Shown piece after piece: positions 1-7,614 of a DNA stretch of 36,523 bases (positions within the stretch are counted from its first letter, which is position 1; every line of letters begins with the position of its first letter). Location of the stretch: positions 1 through 36,523 of the forward strand of contig BDTM01000013.1 in the NCBI GenBank assembly GCA_002898015.1, written 5' to 3'. Source of the DNA: a bacterium BMS3Bbin03. Its GTDB lineage: Bacteria > Zhuqueibacterota > JdFR-76 > BMS3Abin05. A program made the translations under genes and the position numbers. A model generated the notes under the pieces. That model was not told the origin of the DNA. It made no database searches and saw only the letters and a list, made by a program, of their open reading frames with translations.

Positions 1-26
1 CGAAGAAGCTTTTGCTGCTGAAATAA
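1..26 (+). CDS. 3' end of a T9SS-tailed secreted protein gene (partial)
   Basis: Only the last seven codons and TAA are inside the window, reading KKLLLLK then stop. The complete T9SS-type gene that ends at 3924 closes with the same seven residues and nearly the same bases. I infer that this is the end of another protein with a C-terminal sorting domain. Such domains direct export through the type IX secretion system in FCB bacteria. Nothing can be said about the rest of the protein. A strong terminator hairpin follows 14 nt after the stop, which supports a real gene end. Confidence 0.6.
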
Positions 27-40
27 TGATAGTGATGGAA

Positions 41-66
41 GACGGGGCGAGGGAGCCCCGTCTTTC
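41..66 (+). terminator. Rho-independent-type terminator after the partial upstream gene
   Basis: A perfect 8-bp GC-rich stem, GACGGGGC (41-48) with GCCCCGTC (55-62), encloses a 6-nt loop. A short T-rich stretch (TCTTTC) follows. It lies 14 nt after the TAA at 24-26, where a transcript end is expected. The T-tract is short, so termination strength is uncertain. Confidence 0.65.
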
Positions 67-84
67 AATACCAAATTATTCATC

Positions 85-450
85 TTTTTTAAAAAAATCC
101 TTGACATTTTGTTTTTTTTTACATTGAGGTGTCATTTCAAGTGAAATTGGGCTCCTGTTCCAATTGCGCCAGATATTCTCGCATTGCTGAGACGACGACC
201 TGCTCTTGAACGTTTAAAAAAACGACCACCTAAACCCAATTTCTCTTCTTTCTGATTAATTTGATTGAGCTTCACATTTACGCGAATCATCCATGTGTGG
301 GGTGCAGCCGGGGATGCCGGGGTGATGATTCATCGGATGGAGGGAGCCACCGATGATGTTTTGTTTGGTGAGTAATCACAAAAAGAGAATTTTCAAAGAG
401 AAACCCGAATTGGGCCTACAATTGGAGTGCGCCTGGTTCGGGTTTTTGGT
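85..450 (+). ncRNA. Structured intergenic leader, copy A (candidate RNA element)
   Basis: This stretch is collinear with 4371-4765. Shared blocks are a T-run/A-run then TTGACA, four bases, G and nine Ts (101-120), a GACCACCTA block near 224-232, and a highly conserved core (282-370). In the core, GAATCATC (284-291) pairs with GATGATTC (324-331) around a doubled GCCGGGG. CATCGG (331-336) pairs with CCGATG (350-355) around a 13-nt loop containing GGAGGGAGCC. A third stem, AAACCCGAA (401-409) with TTCGGGTTT (437-445), runs into a T-tract and could act as an attenuator. ATCATC can alternatively pair with GATGAT at 352-357, so two exclusive folds are possible. It matches no riboswitch class I can recall. 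RNA function is inference. Confidence 0.45.
101..125 (+). promoter_or_regulatory. Conserved TTGACA/T9 block, possible promoter of leader A
   Basis: An A7 run, TTGACA (101-106), four bases, G and nine Ts are also present at identical spacing in copy B (TTGACA at 4387-4392). TTGACA is a perfect sigma-70 -35 hexamer. A convincing -10 at 17 nt is absent: TACATT at 120-125 is only 13 nt away. I therefore call it a conserved promoter-like block, not a proven promoter. Confidence 0.35.
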
Positions 451-514
451 GTTTAAATTTCATAGTAAAAAGTTATTTTTATTGAGAAAAATAATAATTG
501 TAGATAATCTATAA
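353..514 (+). CDS. Candidate 53-aa leader ORF upstream of the lipoprotein gene
   Basis: An ATGATG start lies 8 nt after GGAGGG (339-344), a good Shine-Dalgarno site held in the loop of the 331-355 hairpin. The frame stays open for 53 codons and stops at TAA 512-514, 7 nt before the lipoprotein ATG at 522, a spacing typical of translational coupling. The product begins MMFCLV and is basic, with no recognisable domain. Leader copy B has the same SD, ATGATG and MMFCLV start (46 codons, 4644-4784). The two frames lose register after about 14 codons because of a 4-nt indel. Much of the similarity may therefore be at RNA level, and translation is unproven. Confidence 0.3.
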   Translation: MMFCLVSNHKKRIFKEKPELGLQLECAWFGFLVFKFHSKKLFLLRKIIIVDNL

Positions 515-521
515 AGGGACA

Positions 522-1322
522 ATGATGAAGAGATATCAAATGTATTTCTGGGCCATTTTTTTCATCTTCAGCATGGCGGGATGTGAAAGGGTAAAAACGC
601 CACTGGAACCCTTCAAAAAAGCCGTTCCTGCTCACGAGGGGGAATTAAATCTCGTTTTTCAGATTGAGGATAAAGAATTCCGAACGATCGGATACGATAC
701 ATTATTGCTTAAAGAAGGCGAAAACGCGGTGACACTGGACAGCGCGGTTACATTAACTATTCCTTCTTTTAAAAATATGACTATCTATTTTGAGGGAGAT
801 TTTCAGGGGGTTGAAAGTCAGGTAATAGTCTGTTATGAATATCTAATGCCGGCTACGCCCGTGGTTCCAAGCCGCTACATTATGGAGGCACTTCAGATCA
901 GGGACAAGGAATTTACAACCTTTGCTCCTCTGGTAGGGTACCACGGCACGTCACCTCAAAACATAAAGCTCTATATATTTGTGCCCGATTCGGATAATAA
1001 CAATTCGGGGACCGGGGAGATCAGTTTTGACAGCGATCAATTTCATAAGCGGCTTGCCATAGATGCCGCCAAAAACACCATTGATTATCACCAAAAGGCT
1101 GTATCCAGATATTTTCATAAAGATGGACCTACAAGCGGCTTTGAGGTTTGGAAGGACTATTTGTACGCCTTTAGAAATCCTCACTGCTATGTTTTATACT
1201 TGTTTCCTGTGATTTCTTATAAGGACGAGATCTCCTATCTTATAGATTCACTTCCGGGCTCTGCAACAGTAGGTGCCTTGTTGCGCAGTGGAAATATCTA
1301 TGCTTTTTTAATTAAAATGTAA
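522..1322 (+). CDS. Predicted lipoprotein of unknown function
   Basis: The product is 266 aa. It starts with a hydrophobic signal segment ending in a lipobox (FSMAG then Cys21), so it is probably lipidated and anchored in the inner or outer membrane. The start is one of two adjacent ATGs (522 or 525) behind AAAGGG at 514-519. After the signal the protein looks like a globular, beta-rich exported domain. I recognise no family. The next gene begins 27 nt downstream behind a GGAGG, so the two probably form one transcript, and lipoprotein and beta-helix protein may work together at the cell surface. Base composition is clearly more AT-rich than the core genes after 9434. Function is unassigned. 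Confidence 0.8.
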   Translation: MMKRYQMYFWAIFFIFSMAGCERVKTPLEPFKKAVPAHEGELNLVFQIEDKEFRTIGYDTLLLKEGENAVTLDSAVTLTIPSFKNMTIYFEGDFQGVESQVIVCYEYLMPATPVVPSRYIMEALQIRDKEFTTFAPLVGYHGTSPQNIKLYIFVPDSDNNNSGTGEISFDSDQFHKRLAIDAAKNTIDYHQKAVSRYFHKDGPTSGFEVWKDYLYAFRNPHCYVLYLFPVISYKDEISYLIDSLPGSATVGALLRSGNIYAFLIKM

Positions 1323-1349
1323 TAATTCGAAAAACGGAGGAAATATCAG

Positions 1350-3924
1350 ATGAAGTATGTATGGATAATTGCAGGTTTTGTTCTTTTAGTATTTTTACAA
1401 ATAATTACCATGGGCACGGGGAATAGACTCAATGCAGAGATATCAAACAACCAGTACGAAACGCCGGCCGATACAGTTCATTGTAAACTGCTCTATCAAA
1501 CCACTGCCGTCAAGGAAATACAAAATGGGGAAATAGCCTATGGAAAACGGGATGGCATTTCGGAGGTAGGATGCGACTACTATAAAAACGTCGATGTCCT
1601 GGATATCGAAAGAACTGCTTTGAAGTGGGATATATCAAGGATTCCTCTTTATCCAAATATAAAAATTGTGAGCGCTGATTTTAAATTTAATAGCGGAATA
1701 TTTCAGGATATTTGGACCCTGAACAATCAAATGATGGACAGGCGATTTGGAGTGATTGTGGCGATGGTGAAATTTATCGTCAGCGTACATTGGATACACT
1801 TGCCAGTAAATATCCAATCGATTTTAATATTGATGAAGGCGGCTTTTTGCAAGAAATCAAAAACAGACTTGGCAACTGGAATTTTATATGCGGAGGCTTT
1901 CAGGCTGATCCGGAAGATACAACCCACGGATATGCCTGGGTTAACCCGAGTGAAAAAATGGTTGTTTCTTACAGTCTTCTAATTACGACATCAGGTACAC
2001 TTCAAAATGACGAATCATGGATAAAAACGGTAAACCTTACCGGCGATGTTTATGTGCCGGATGGAGTGACTCTTACGTTTGAAGATGGAGTTATTGTAAA
2101 TTTAAATGGTCATAAAATCATAAAAAATTGGGCAGGCAGTATTGTGTTTAATGGGAACATGACCATAAACCCGGATATTCGCTTAATGCGTTCAGGAGAA
2201 ATTATGGGTTTCTATTCATCAACACAACAGGCTCTGGGAGATGCTCATTCAACAGATGAGATTGATTTAGCAAGTAATATTTCATGGCTGCAGAACATGA
2301 CGATTACGTCGGATATAAGAGTGATGTCCGGTGGTACATTGAATATTGCCGGTGGGAAAATAATCAATTTCGCTAGTAATCGAAAACTAATTATAAATGG
2401 ACGCCTGACCACATTAAGTAGTGTCGGTAATGAAGTTATATTTACATCTTCAATCTCCAGTCCGGGCAGTTGGGCCGGCATATGGATGGAAGGAGGGCAA
2501 TTCTCTGGTCATTTTGAGCATAATATTGTTCAATATGCAACCTATGGCTTAAAATTTCATCGGGTTCCGGGGGAACAATTCAAAACTGTACCATTCAACA
2601 TAATAACTGGGGGATCTATCTTTATAATTCGGGGGTCACCTATATTGAGGATAATATCATCAAAAATAACTCACAGGCGGGGATCACATCTTATTATGGT
2701 GAGGTTAATATCTGTAATAACACCTCTATTCAAAACCCGGGTGCCGATGCCCTTCAATTTCAAAATACAAGTCCCGATATCTATGGCAATATGATTACAG
2801 GAAATTACCGAGGCGTTGTAACTTCCGGAAGTACTGTAGATATGGGATATGATTGCAATCACGGAGGCTACAATAGCATTTACAATAATTCAAGTTATGA
2901 AATTTATGAAAGTAATGGATTAATTTACGCACAAAATAATTGGTGGGGATTTCCTGGAATTCCTTGGGGCGATTTTTATCAGGGTGGCACTATATTGTGC
3001 TGGTGCTATTTGAATAGTAACCCAAATTTAAGTAAACCAATGGGAGATTTCCCAAATAAAACTGCCTATTATCCCGAAATTAAACAGCTAATCTATGGCA
3101 TAAATCTGCGAAAAGAAGGTAATTACGTATCGGCCTATAATCTTATGAAAAATCTTTTTTCAGAATACTACAATTCGATTTATGCTCCATATATTTTAAT
3201 GGAAATACATAAAACATATTGGAAAGCAAAAGTAGCGAATTCAATTATCAAAGAATCCAGTTATTTAAACTACTTATCTTCAATTGAAACGGAATATGGT
3301 CTTGCAAGCCAAAAATTCAATAATGAAGCATATGCGAAGGCATTGCAATTAGAGGCTTCCGAGCTTATTCGCACAAGACATTGGATTGCAGCCAAGGAGA
3401 AGTTAACCCAAATAAAGGAGACTTTCTCAAATAGTGCTGCCGAAGAAGAGGCCTTATTTGACTTGATTATGGTTTATTCAGAAGGTTTCAATAACGAGGA
3501 GACTGCACATTCAATGTTGGCTTTATTAGAAGGAAAATATCCGGAAAGTATTTTTATTCTTCATGGAAAAGTGGCTGTTGGAGAAGCTTTGACATCTAAA
3601 CAATTGAGACGTCATTGGCAGCCATTCAGCAAGGGTTTTTGGGTTGAAATGCCTATTGTTGAGAATTTTACTCTATTCTCAGCTTACCCCAACCCCTTCA
3701 ACCCAACCACAACGATTGTATACCAGTTGCCTCAAACGGCCTATGTGACAGTAGCCATTTACGATGTGCGGGGCAGACTGGTAGAAACGCTGGTGAATGG
3801 TGAGAAAGCAGCAGGTCAGTATTCGGTGCAGTGGCATGCCGAGGGTGTTCCCAGCGGCGTCTATTTCTACCGTATTCACGCCGGAAAATTTACGGCCACG
3901 AAGAAGCTATTGCTGTTGAAGTAA
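1350..3924 (+). pseudogene. Secreted beta-helix protein with T9SS sorting domain, split by two frameshifts
   Basis: Three consecutive frames form one protein of about 857 residues. Frame one (1350 to about 1712) has a signal peptide and an N-terminal domain. Frame two (about 1712-2554) and the start of frame three carry beta-helix-like rungs rich in N, G and I, for example IQNCTIQHNNWGIYLYN when frame three is read upstream of its first ATG at 2791. Then come QNNWWG, an alpha-helical TPR-like stretch (about 3060-3600) and a C-terminal sorting domain from FSAYPNPFNPTTT (about 3676) to KKLLLLK. Each junction is repaired by adding one base: a T in ATATTTGG near 1711, and an A or T in AAAATTT at 2551-2557. 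A GGAGG at 1337-1341 precedes the ATG. It is either a recent pseudogene or two homopolymer sequencing errors. Predicted role: surface or secreted protein exported by T9SS. Confidence 0.8.
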
Positions 3925-4061
3925 TGTTGCGGTAATGCAGGCTAACAAATCTCCTCCACCCAACAGGATGTTTCGTAAATTGGTAAAGGGGAATTAGGTA
4001 TAATTCGCGCATTCGCGGCTGATTTTTTTGTGTGTTTTGCAGGGCAGAGTACCCCCCCCGG

Positions 4062-4088
4062 CCCTCCCCTTTTTGGCAAAGGGGAGGG
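4062..4088. repeat. Perfect 11-bp palindrome (REP-like)
   Basis: CCCTCCCCTTT (4062-4072) pairs perfectly with AAAGGGGAGGG (4078-4088) around a 5-nt loop. A C9 run lies just before it (4052-4059). The composition and strength resemble the dispersed intergenic palindromes found in many FCB genomes. It may also act as a transcript end stabiliser. No RAYT-type transposase is present in the window. Confidence 0.5.
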
Positions 4089-4223
4089 TGCCAGGGTCGA
4101 AGGTTGGGGATAAGATACAGAGATTTCTCAACTTTCAGACGATGCCCGAATTTTCTTGGCGGGCTTAGCGGTTAAATTTTTTCGTCTTTTTTGTGTATTT
4201 TGTGGATTTGGCGGGCTGAGAAG

Positions 4224-4245
4224 AATCCCCTCTTGAGAGGGGATT
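4224..4245. repeat. Palindrome AATCCCCTCT/AGAGGGGATT
   Basis: A perfect 10-bp inverted repeat (4224-4233 with 4236-4245) has a 2-nt centre. The TCCCCTCT/AGAGGGGA core recurs at 6938-6957 and 7466-7485 with a 4-nt loop, so it is a dispersed repeat in this genome and not a gene-specific site. Confidence 0.6.
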
Positions 4246-4370
4246 TGAGTTGGTTGAAAATAGAAAAATTGTTTAAAAATTGGTGTGTTTCTTTGACGGC
4301 ACTGCTTTACCTTTTCGTCTTTTTTGTGTGTTTGGCGGGGCTTATTTTTAATTTTATGTAACAATTCCAT

Positions 4371-4765
4371 TTTTTCAAAAAAATGCTTGACATCTCGTTT
4401 TTTTTTATATATTCTCATTGTCAGTATTATTGGGGTTGGGTTCTTGATCTGATTGAAAGAATTTTCCTTCCATATTCGACCTGAAAACCTGTTGCTGAAT
4501 TGCTGAAATTGACCACCTACTGAGCCCTAATCCTCTTCTTTTCCATTAATCTGCTGTTGGTACTTATTCCTGACGAATCATCTGTGTTTGGGATGCTGCC
4601 GGGGATGCCGGGGTGATGATTCATCGATTGGAGGGAGCCGTCGATGATGTTTTGTTTGGTACGGAATAATAAAAACGGAATTTTTATGAGCAAAAAAAAC
4701 CGAGTTGGGCCAAGTGGCGATGTGCGCGAATTATTTATCTGCAAAACTAAAACTCAGTTCCTATT
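4371..4765 (+). ncRNA. Structured intergenic leader, copy B (candidate RNA element)
   Basis: This is the diverged homologue of 85-450. It keeps the A-run, TTGACA (4387-4392), G and T9, the GACCACCTA block (near 4510), and the core. GAATCATC (4575-4582) pairs with GATGATTC (4615-4622) around doubled GCCGGGG (4598-4613). CATCGA (4622-4627) pairs with TCGATG (4641-4646). The closing pair G-C of copy A has become A-T here, a compensatory change. GGAGGGAGCC in the loop and TTGGGCC downstream (4705-4711) are retained. The third stem is weaker (ACCGAGTT with AACTCAGT, one mismatch). It also follows a T9SS-tailed gene but lies about 380 nt from the next start (5142). RNA function is inference. Confidence 0.42.
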
Positions 4766-4784
4766 TTATTGTACGTGCAAGTAA
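4644..4784 (+). CDS. Candidate 46-aa leader ORF in copy B
   Basis: It starts at ATGATG, 8 nt after the hairpin-loop GGAGGG (4630-4635), exactly as in copy A. It begins MMFCLV and shares N, K and IF at matching early positions, then diverges in register. It stops at TAA 4782-4784. Unlike copy A it is not followed closely by a gene. No domain is recognised. It may be a leader peptide, a decayed copy, or chance. Confidence 0.22.
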   Translation: MMFCLVRNNKNGIFMSKKNRVGPSGDVRELFICKTKTQFLFYCTCK

Positions 4785-5141
4785 TTATTCCATGGTGGAT
4801 GTGGAATAAAAAAGCAAATCTAAAGCGGGTCATTTCTTTCCACCGATCGCTTAATATTTCTGTCTTTCCTTTGCGGCTGAATCATTAATTCATTTTTTGA
4901 ATCTTCATTTGCAATCTTTTTTAACCAAAATTTTATCGATATCGTTGTCCGGCATTTTTTCTTGGATTTTTGACCTATTTTGTTTTAATTTGAAAGGTTA
5001 ACGGTCACTTTTGGCAGGGCAGTTCATTCTGTCCGGAAGCTTTCAATCTCCCGGAATAATTTTAGGGTTTACCGCTGCGAGGCTGTACCAATGCGTTGTT
5101 TTGATGACGAAAATAATTGAAAAGGATCATTTCCGGAAACC
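4785..5141. other. Non-coding stretch upstream of the DUF6062-like gene
   Basis: I see no gene here. The stretch is AT-rich and presumably contains the promoter of the gene at 5142, but no TTGACA/TATAAT pair at good spacing stands out. A GAAAAGGA about 15 nt before the ATG is a distant ribosome-binding candidate. Confidence 0.5.
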
Positions 5142-5813
5142 ATGAAAAATCTTCATATCCCGTTTTTAATCAAAAATCAGCTCCCTGTGATTGAAAAAGA
5201 TAATCTTTACTTCGATCTGGAAGAAGCCTGTAAATCCCATCAGTGTCCTGTTTGCCTGTTACTGGGGAAACGGGAAAAACGGTATATCGATTCCATTTTT
5301 TATGAAAACGTGAATGACCCCGGCCTTCGAAACAAGTTTCGGCGCGCCGGCGGACTTTGCAAATCGCACACAAAATTATTCCTGGAAATCGGCGATATGC
5401 TGGGACTGACGATTATCGCTAAAGATTTGCTCCTGCAGTTTATTGAAAATCCAAAAGCGGCGGCAGGCGCCGCCGAATGTCCTCTTTGTTTGGATTACCG
5501 GGAAAGTGAACGGCGAATGATTCGGGCATTTGCCCGCGATCTTACTATTGAAGAGTTTTGGAAAGCTCTGGACAAAAGTGTTGGGTTGTGCAGAGAGCAT
5601 TTCAGAGCTATTCTGGAAATCCTGTCTTCAAAAACACTTCAAACAAGACTGATCGCGTTTGAGAAAGAGAAGCTTCAAACGCAGCTCGTGCACCTGAATT
5701 CTTTCATTCGTAAAAATGATTATCGATTTCAGGAGGAAAAAATCACGGCGGAAGAGAGCCGGGCCATTCGACTGGTGTGGCGGTTTTTAAGAAAGGAGAA
5801 ACCACAGCGGTAA
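5142..5813 (+). CDS. DUF6062-like protein with duplicated Cys/His metal-site motif
   Basis: The product is 223 aa and cytoplasmic by appearance. It carries two copies of the same pattern: CPVC (C35, C38) with GLCKSH (C73, H76), then CPLC (C113, C116) with GLCREH (C150, H153). The pair spacings are nearly equal (34 and 33 residues between). This CxxC...CxxH arrangement matches my recollection of the DUF6062 family and suggests two zinc or other metal sites made by internal duplication. The C-terminal third is helical and charged. The biochemical role is unknown. The gene stands alone; the next one begins 114 nt later. A single-gene transcript or a pair with 5928 are both possible. Confidence 0.7.
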   Translation: MKNLHIPFLIKNQLPVIEKDNLYFDLEEACKSHQCPVCLLLGKREKRYIDSIFYENVNDPGLRNKFRRAGGLCKSHTKLFLEIGDMLGLTIIAKDLLLQFIENPKAAAGAAECPLCLDYRESERRMIRAFARDLTIEEFWKALDKSVGLCREHFRAILEILSSKTLQTRLIAFEKEKLQTQLVHLNSFIRKNDYRFQEEKITAEESRAIRLVWRFLRKEKPQR

Positions 5814-5927
5814 CATCCGGCAAACTTCGCTGATTTTAGCGGATCATTCCTGTTTCTAACTTCTGCCGCTGCTGATTTTGCAATCACAAATAGGCTGTAC
5901 TTCTAAAAAAATAATCGGTGGTTCTGA

Positions 5928-6368
5928 ATGGAAAATGAAAATACACTTCTTAATCAGGCGCAAAAAAACAGTGTGAGTATTGCTTTACGGCTTTTGGAAG
6001 AAAACATCTTCCGGATCCGGCTGATTTTAGCGCAGAGGAGCTACAACGGACATTTGTACTCGTTTCGTGTTGATCTGGACGACGACCAAATCTCAAACCT
6101 GCAGGAAATCTTTGATAATATTTTGGAGCGCATTACCGCCGCCAAAAAGGGATTGAATTTGATTTCAACAAACGATCTGCTGTCTCAATCCCTGAATGGA
6201 AGTGCCAGTTACTTTTGGTCTGTTTTAATCGATGAAAAATCAGAGAAATTAAAGCGTTACGGCGATGTCTCACCCTTCCTTAAACAGGAATTGGATCCGA
6301 CAATCGATCAAATTATTACACTGTTGAATCGCATGACGGCTGTTTTGAAAAAATCCGGCAAAACTTAA
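5928..6368 (+). CDS. Hypothetical alpha-helical protein
   Basis: The product is 146 aa with no signal peptide or membrane segment. It appears almost wholly helical, with alternating hydrophobic and charged residues, suggesting a small helical bundle. I recognise no family or catalytic motif. The ATG at 5928 lies after GGTGGTTCTGA, which is a poor Shine-Dalgarno match. Composition and codon pattern resemble real coding sequence, and no competing frame covers the stretch. It follows the DUF6062-like gene in the same direction. Function is unassigned. Confidence 0.65.
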   Translation: MENENTLLNQAQKNSVSIALRLLEENIFRIRLILAQRSYNGHLYSFRVDLDDDQISNLQEIFDNILERITAAKKGLNLISTNDLLSQSLNGSASYFWSVLIDEKSEKLKRYGDVSPFLKQELDPTIDQIITLLNRMTAVLKKSGKT

Positions 6369-6526
6369 TCTTTATTGTAATGCTTCAAATACAGATGATT
6401 TTGTGTTTAATTGGCGGGCCGCTTTTTCTCCCACGAATGGACACGAAAAAAACAAGAGGACCAGGCAAAACCTGTCCGGCAGCCGGCCGAGCTCTCCGCC
6501 GGTTGGCAATTAACGGCAACCTAATG

Positions 6527-7084
6527 GCTGTTCAACAGTTTATAAACAGTCTATTTACAAATGGTTATCAATACTATTATTCTTTTCAGGAAACAGAATA
6601 GACAAATTTGACATTTCGTACCTAACGGCACTCAAAATGAACAGAGAAATTGTGCTATAAACATTTCGCACCTAACGGCGCTTTTCTTGAATCACAGAAC
6701 TTTTTCGGATTTGAGATATCACTATCACGTCACTTTGAAATAGACTCTAAAATTTAAAGATGGCTCCACCCGCCTGCGGCGGATTCAAAATGACAGCCAT
6801 AATTTAAGAATTGTTTGTTTTCTTTCAAATACTCTTTAAGCAGGGCCGCACAAAGCTCCCTTCCGGAGAGTGGAGTCTGGCCTCGCGGTCCCAATGATCC
6901 TTTAATGACCCTTTTAATTTTCTGCACCCAACCGAAGTCCCCTCTATCAAGAGGGGATTTAGGGGTGTGTTGTTTCCGATTCAACTATCTCGCCATTTTT
7001 TGAATCCGGCCGAAAAAAAGAATAACACACCCATCCCGTCTGCGGTAAGCGTATCCGCCGTATGTAATTGGCGTCACGCTTAGC
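6527..7084. repeat. Tandem intergenic repeat, unit 1 (558 bp)
   Basis: It begins GCTGTTCAACAGTTTATA and includes TTGACATTTCGTACCTAACGGC, the GGCTCCACCCGCCTGCGGCGG hairpin segment, and the TCCCCTCT/AGAGGGGA palindrome (6938-6957). It is highly similar to unit 2. Unit 1 alone carries a second ACATTTCGCACCTAACGGC exactly 50 bp after the first (6661 versus 6611). It lacks a 20-bp GTTTCGTATTTCAAATGGTT segment found in units 2 and 3. Both differences look like slippage or recombination between short direct repeats. Confidence 0.8.
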
Positions 7085-7614
7085 GCTGTTCAACAGTTTA
7101 TACACAGTCTATTTACAAATGGTTGTTTCGTATTTCAAATGGTTATCAATACGATTATTCTTTTCAGGAAATAGAATAGACAAATTTGACATTTCGTACC
7201 TAACGGCGCTTTTCTTGAATCACAGAACTTTTTCGGATTTGAGATAGCACTATCACGTCACTTTGAAATAGACTCTAAAATTTAAAGATGGCTCCACCCG
7301 CCTGCGGCGGATTCAAAATGACAGCCATAATTTAAGAATTGTTTGTTTTCGTTCAAACACTTTTTAAGCAGGGCCGCACAAAACTCCCCTCCGAAGAGTG
7401 GAGTCTGGCCTCGCGGTCCCAATGATCCTTTAATGACCCTTTTAATTTTCTGCACCCAATCGAAGTCCCCTCTATCAAGAGGGGATTTAGGGGTGTGTTG
7501 TTTCCGATTCAACTATCTCGCCATTTTTTAAATCCGGCCGAAAAACAGAATAACACACCCCGTCCCGCCAACTGGCCGAGCTCTCCGCCGAAGGAGGATG
7601 GCGTCAACCGAATG
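7085..7614. repeat. Tandem intergenic repeat, unit 2 (530 bp)
   Basis: This is the second full copy, starting at GCTGTTCAACAG (7085). It matches unit 1 nearly base for base from about 7140 to 7560. The segment just before each new unit start is more variable in sequence but is always GC-rich and hairpin-prone. The palindrome lies at 7466-7485. Total copy-to-copy offset is 530 bp, against 558 bp for unit 1. Confidence 0.8.

Larger units (their letters stand above)
3925..4370. other. Non-coding stretch after the T9SS gene, with palindromic repeats
   Basis: No credible gene is visible. The stretch contains a weak CGCG-CATT-CGCG hairpin (4006-4017) followed by a T-run at 4022-4029, which may terminate the T9SS transcript. 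It also holds an 11-bp palindrome at 4062-4088, a second at 4224-4245, and two T-rich runs that read TTTTCGTCTTTTTTGTGT near 4167 and 4312. Confidence 0.6.

Noticed and set aside
85..450. Known riboswitch, tmRNA, RNase P RNA or 6S RNA
   Set aside because: None of the conserved sequences of these classes that I know is present in either copy; a covariance-model scan would settle it.
2548..2560. Programmed -1 ribosomal frameshift in the T9SS gene
   Set aside because: The AAAATTT run is not a canonical slippery heptamer in the zero frame, and a second, separate shift near 1711 makes indels or errors simpler.
6380..6601. 73-codon plus-strand frame
   Set aside because: It runs across low-information sequence into repeat unit 1 and has no protein-like pattern.
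6754..7512. Two 76-codon minus-strand frames (6754-6984 and 7282-7512), one in each tandem repeat
   Set aside because: They overlap palindromes and differ from each other mostly by amino-acid-changing substitutions, with no ribosome-binding site pattern; they are by-products of the repeat.
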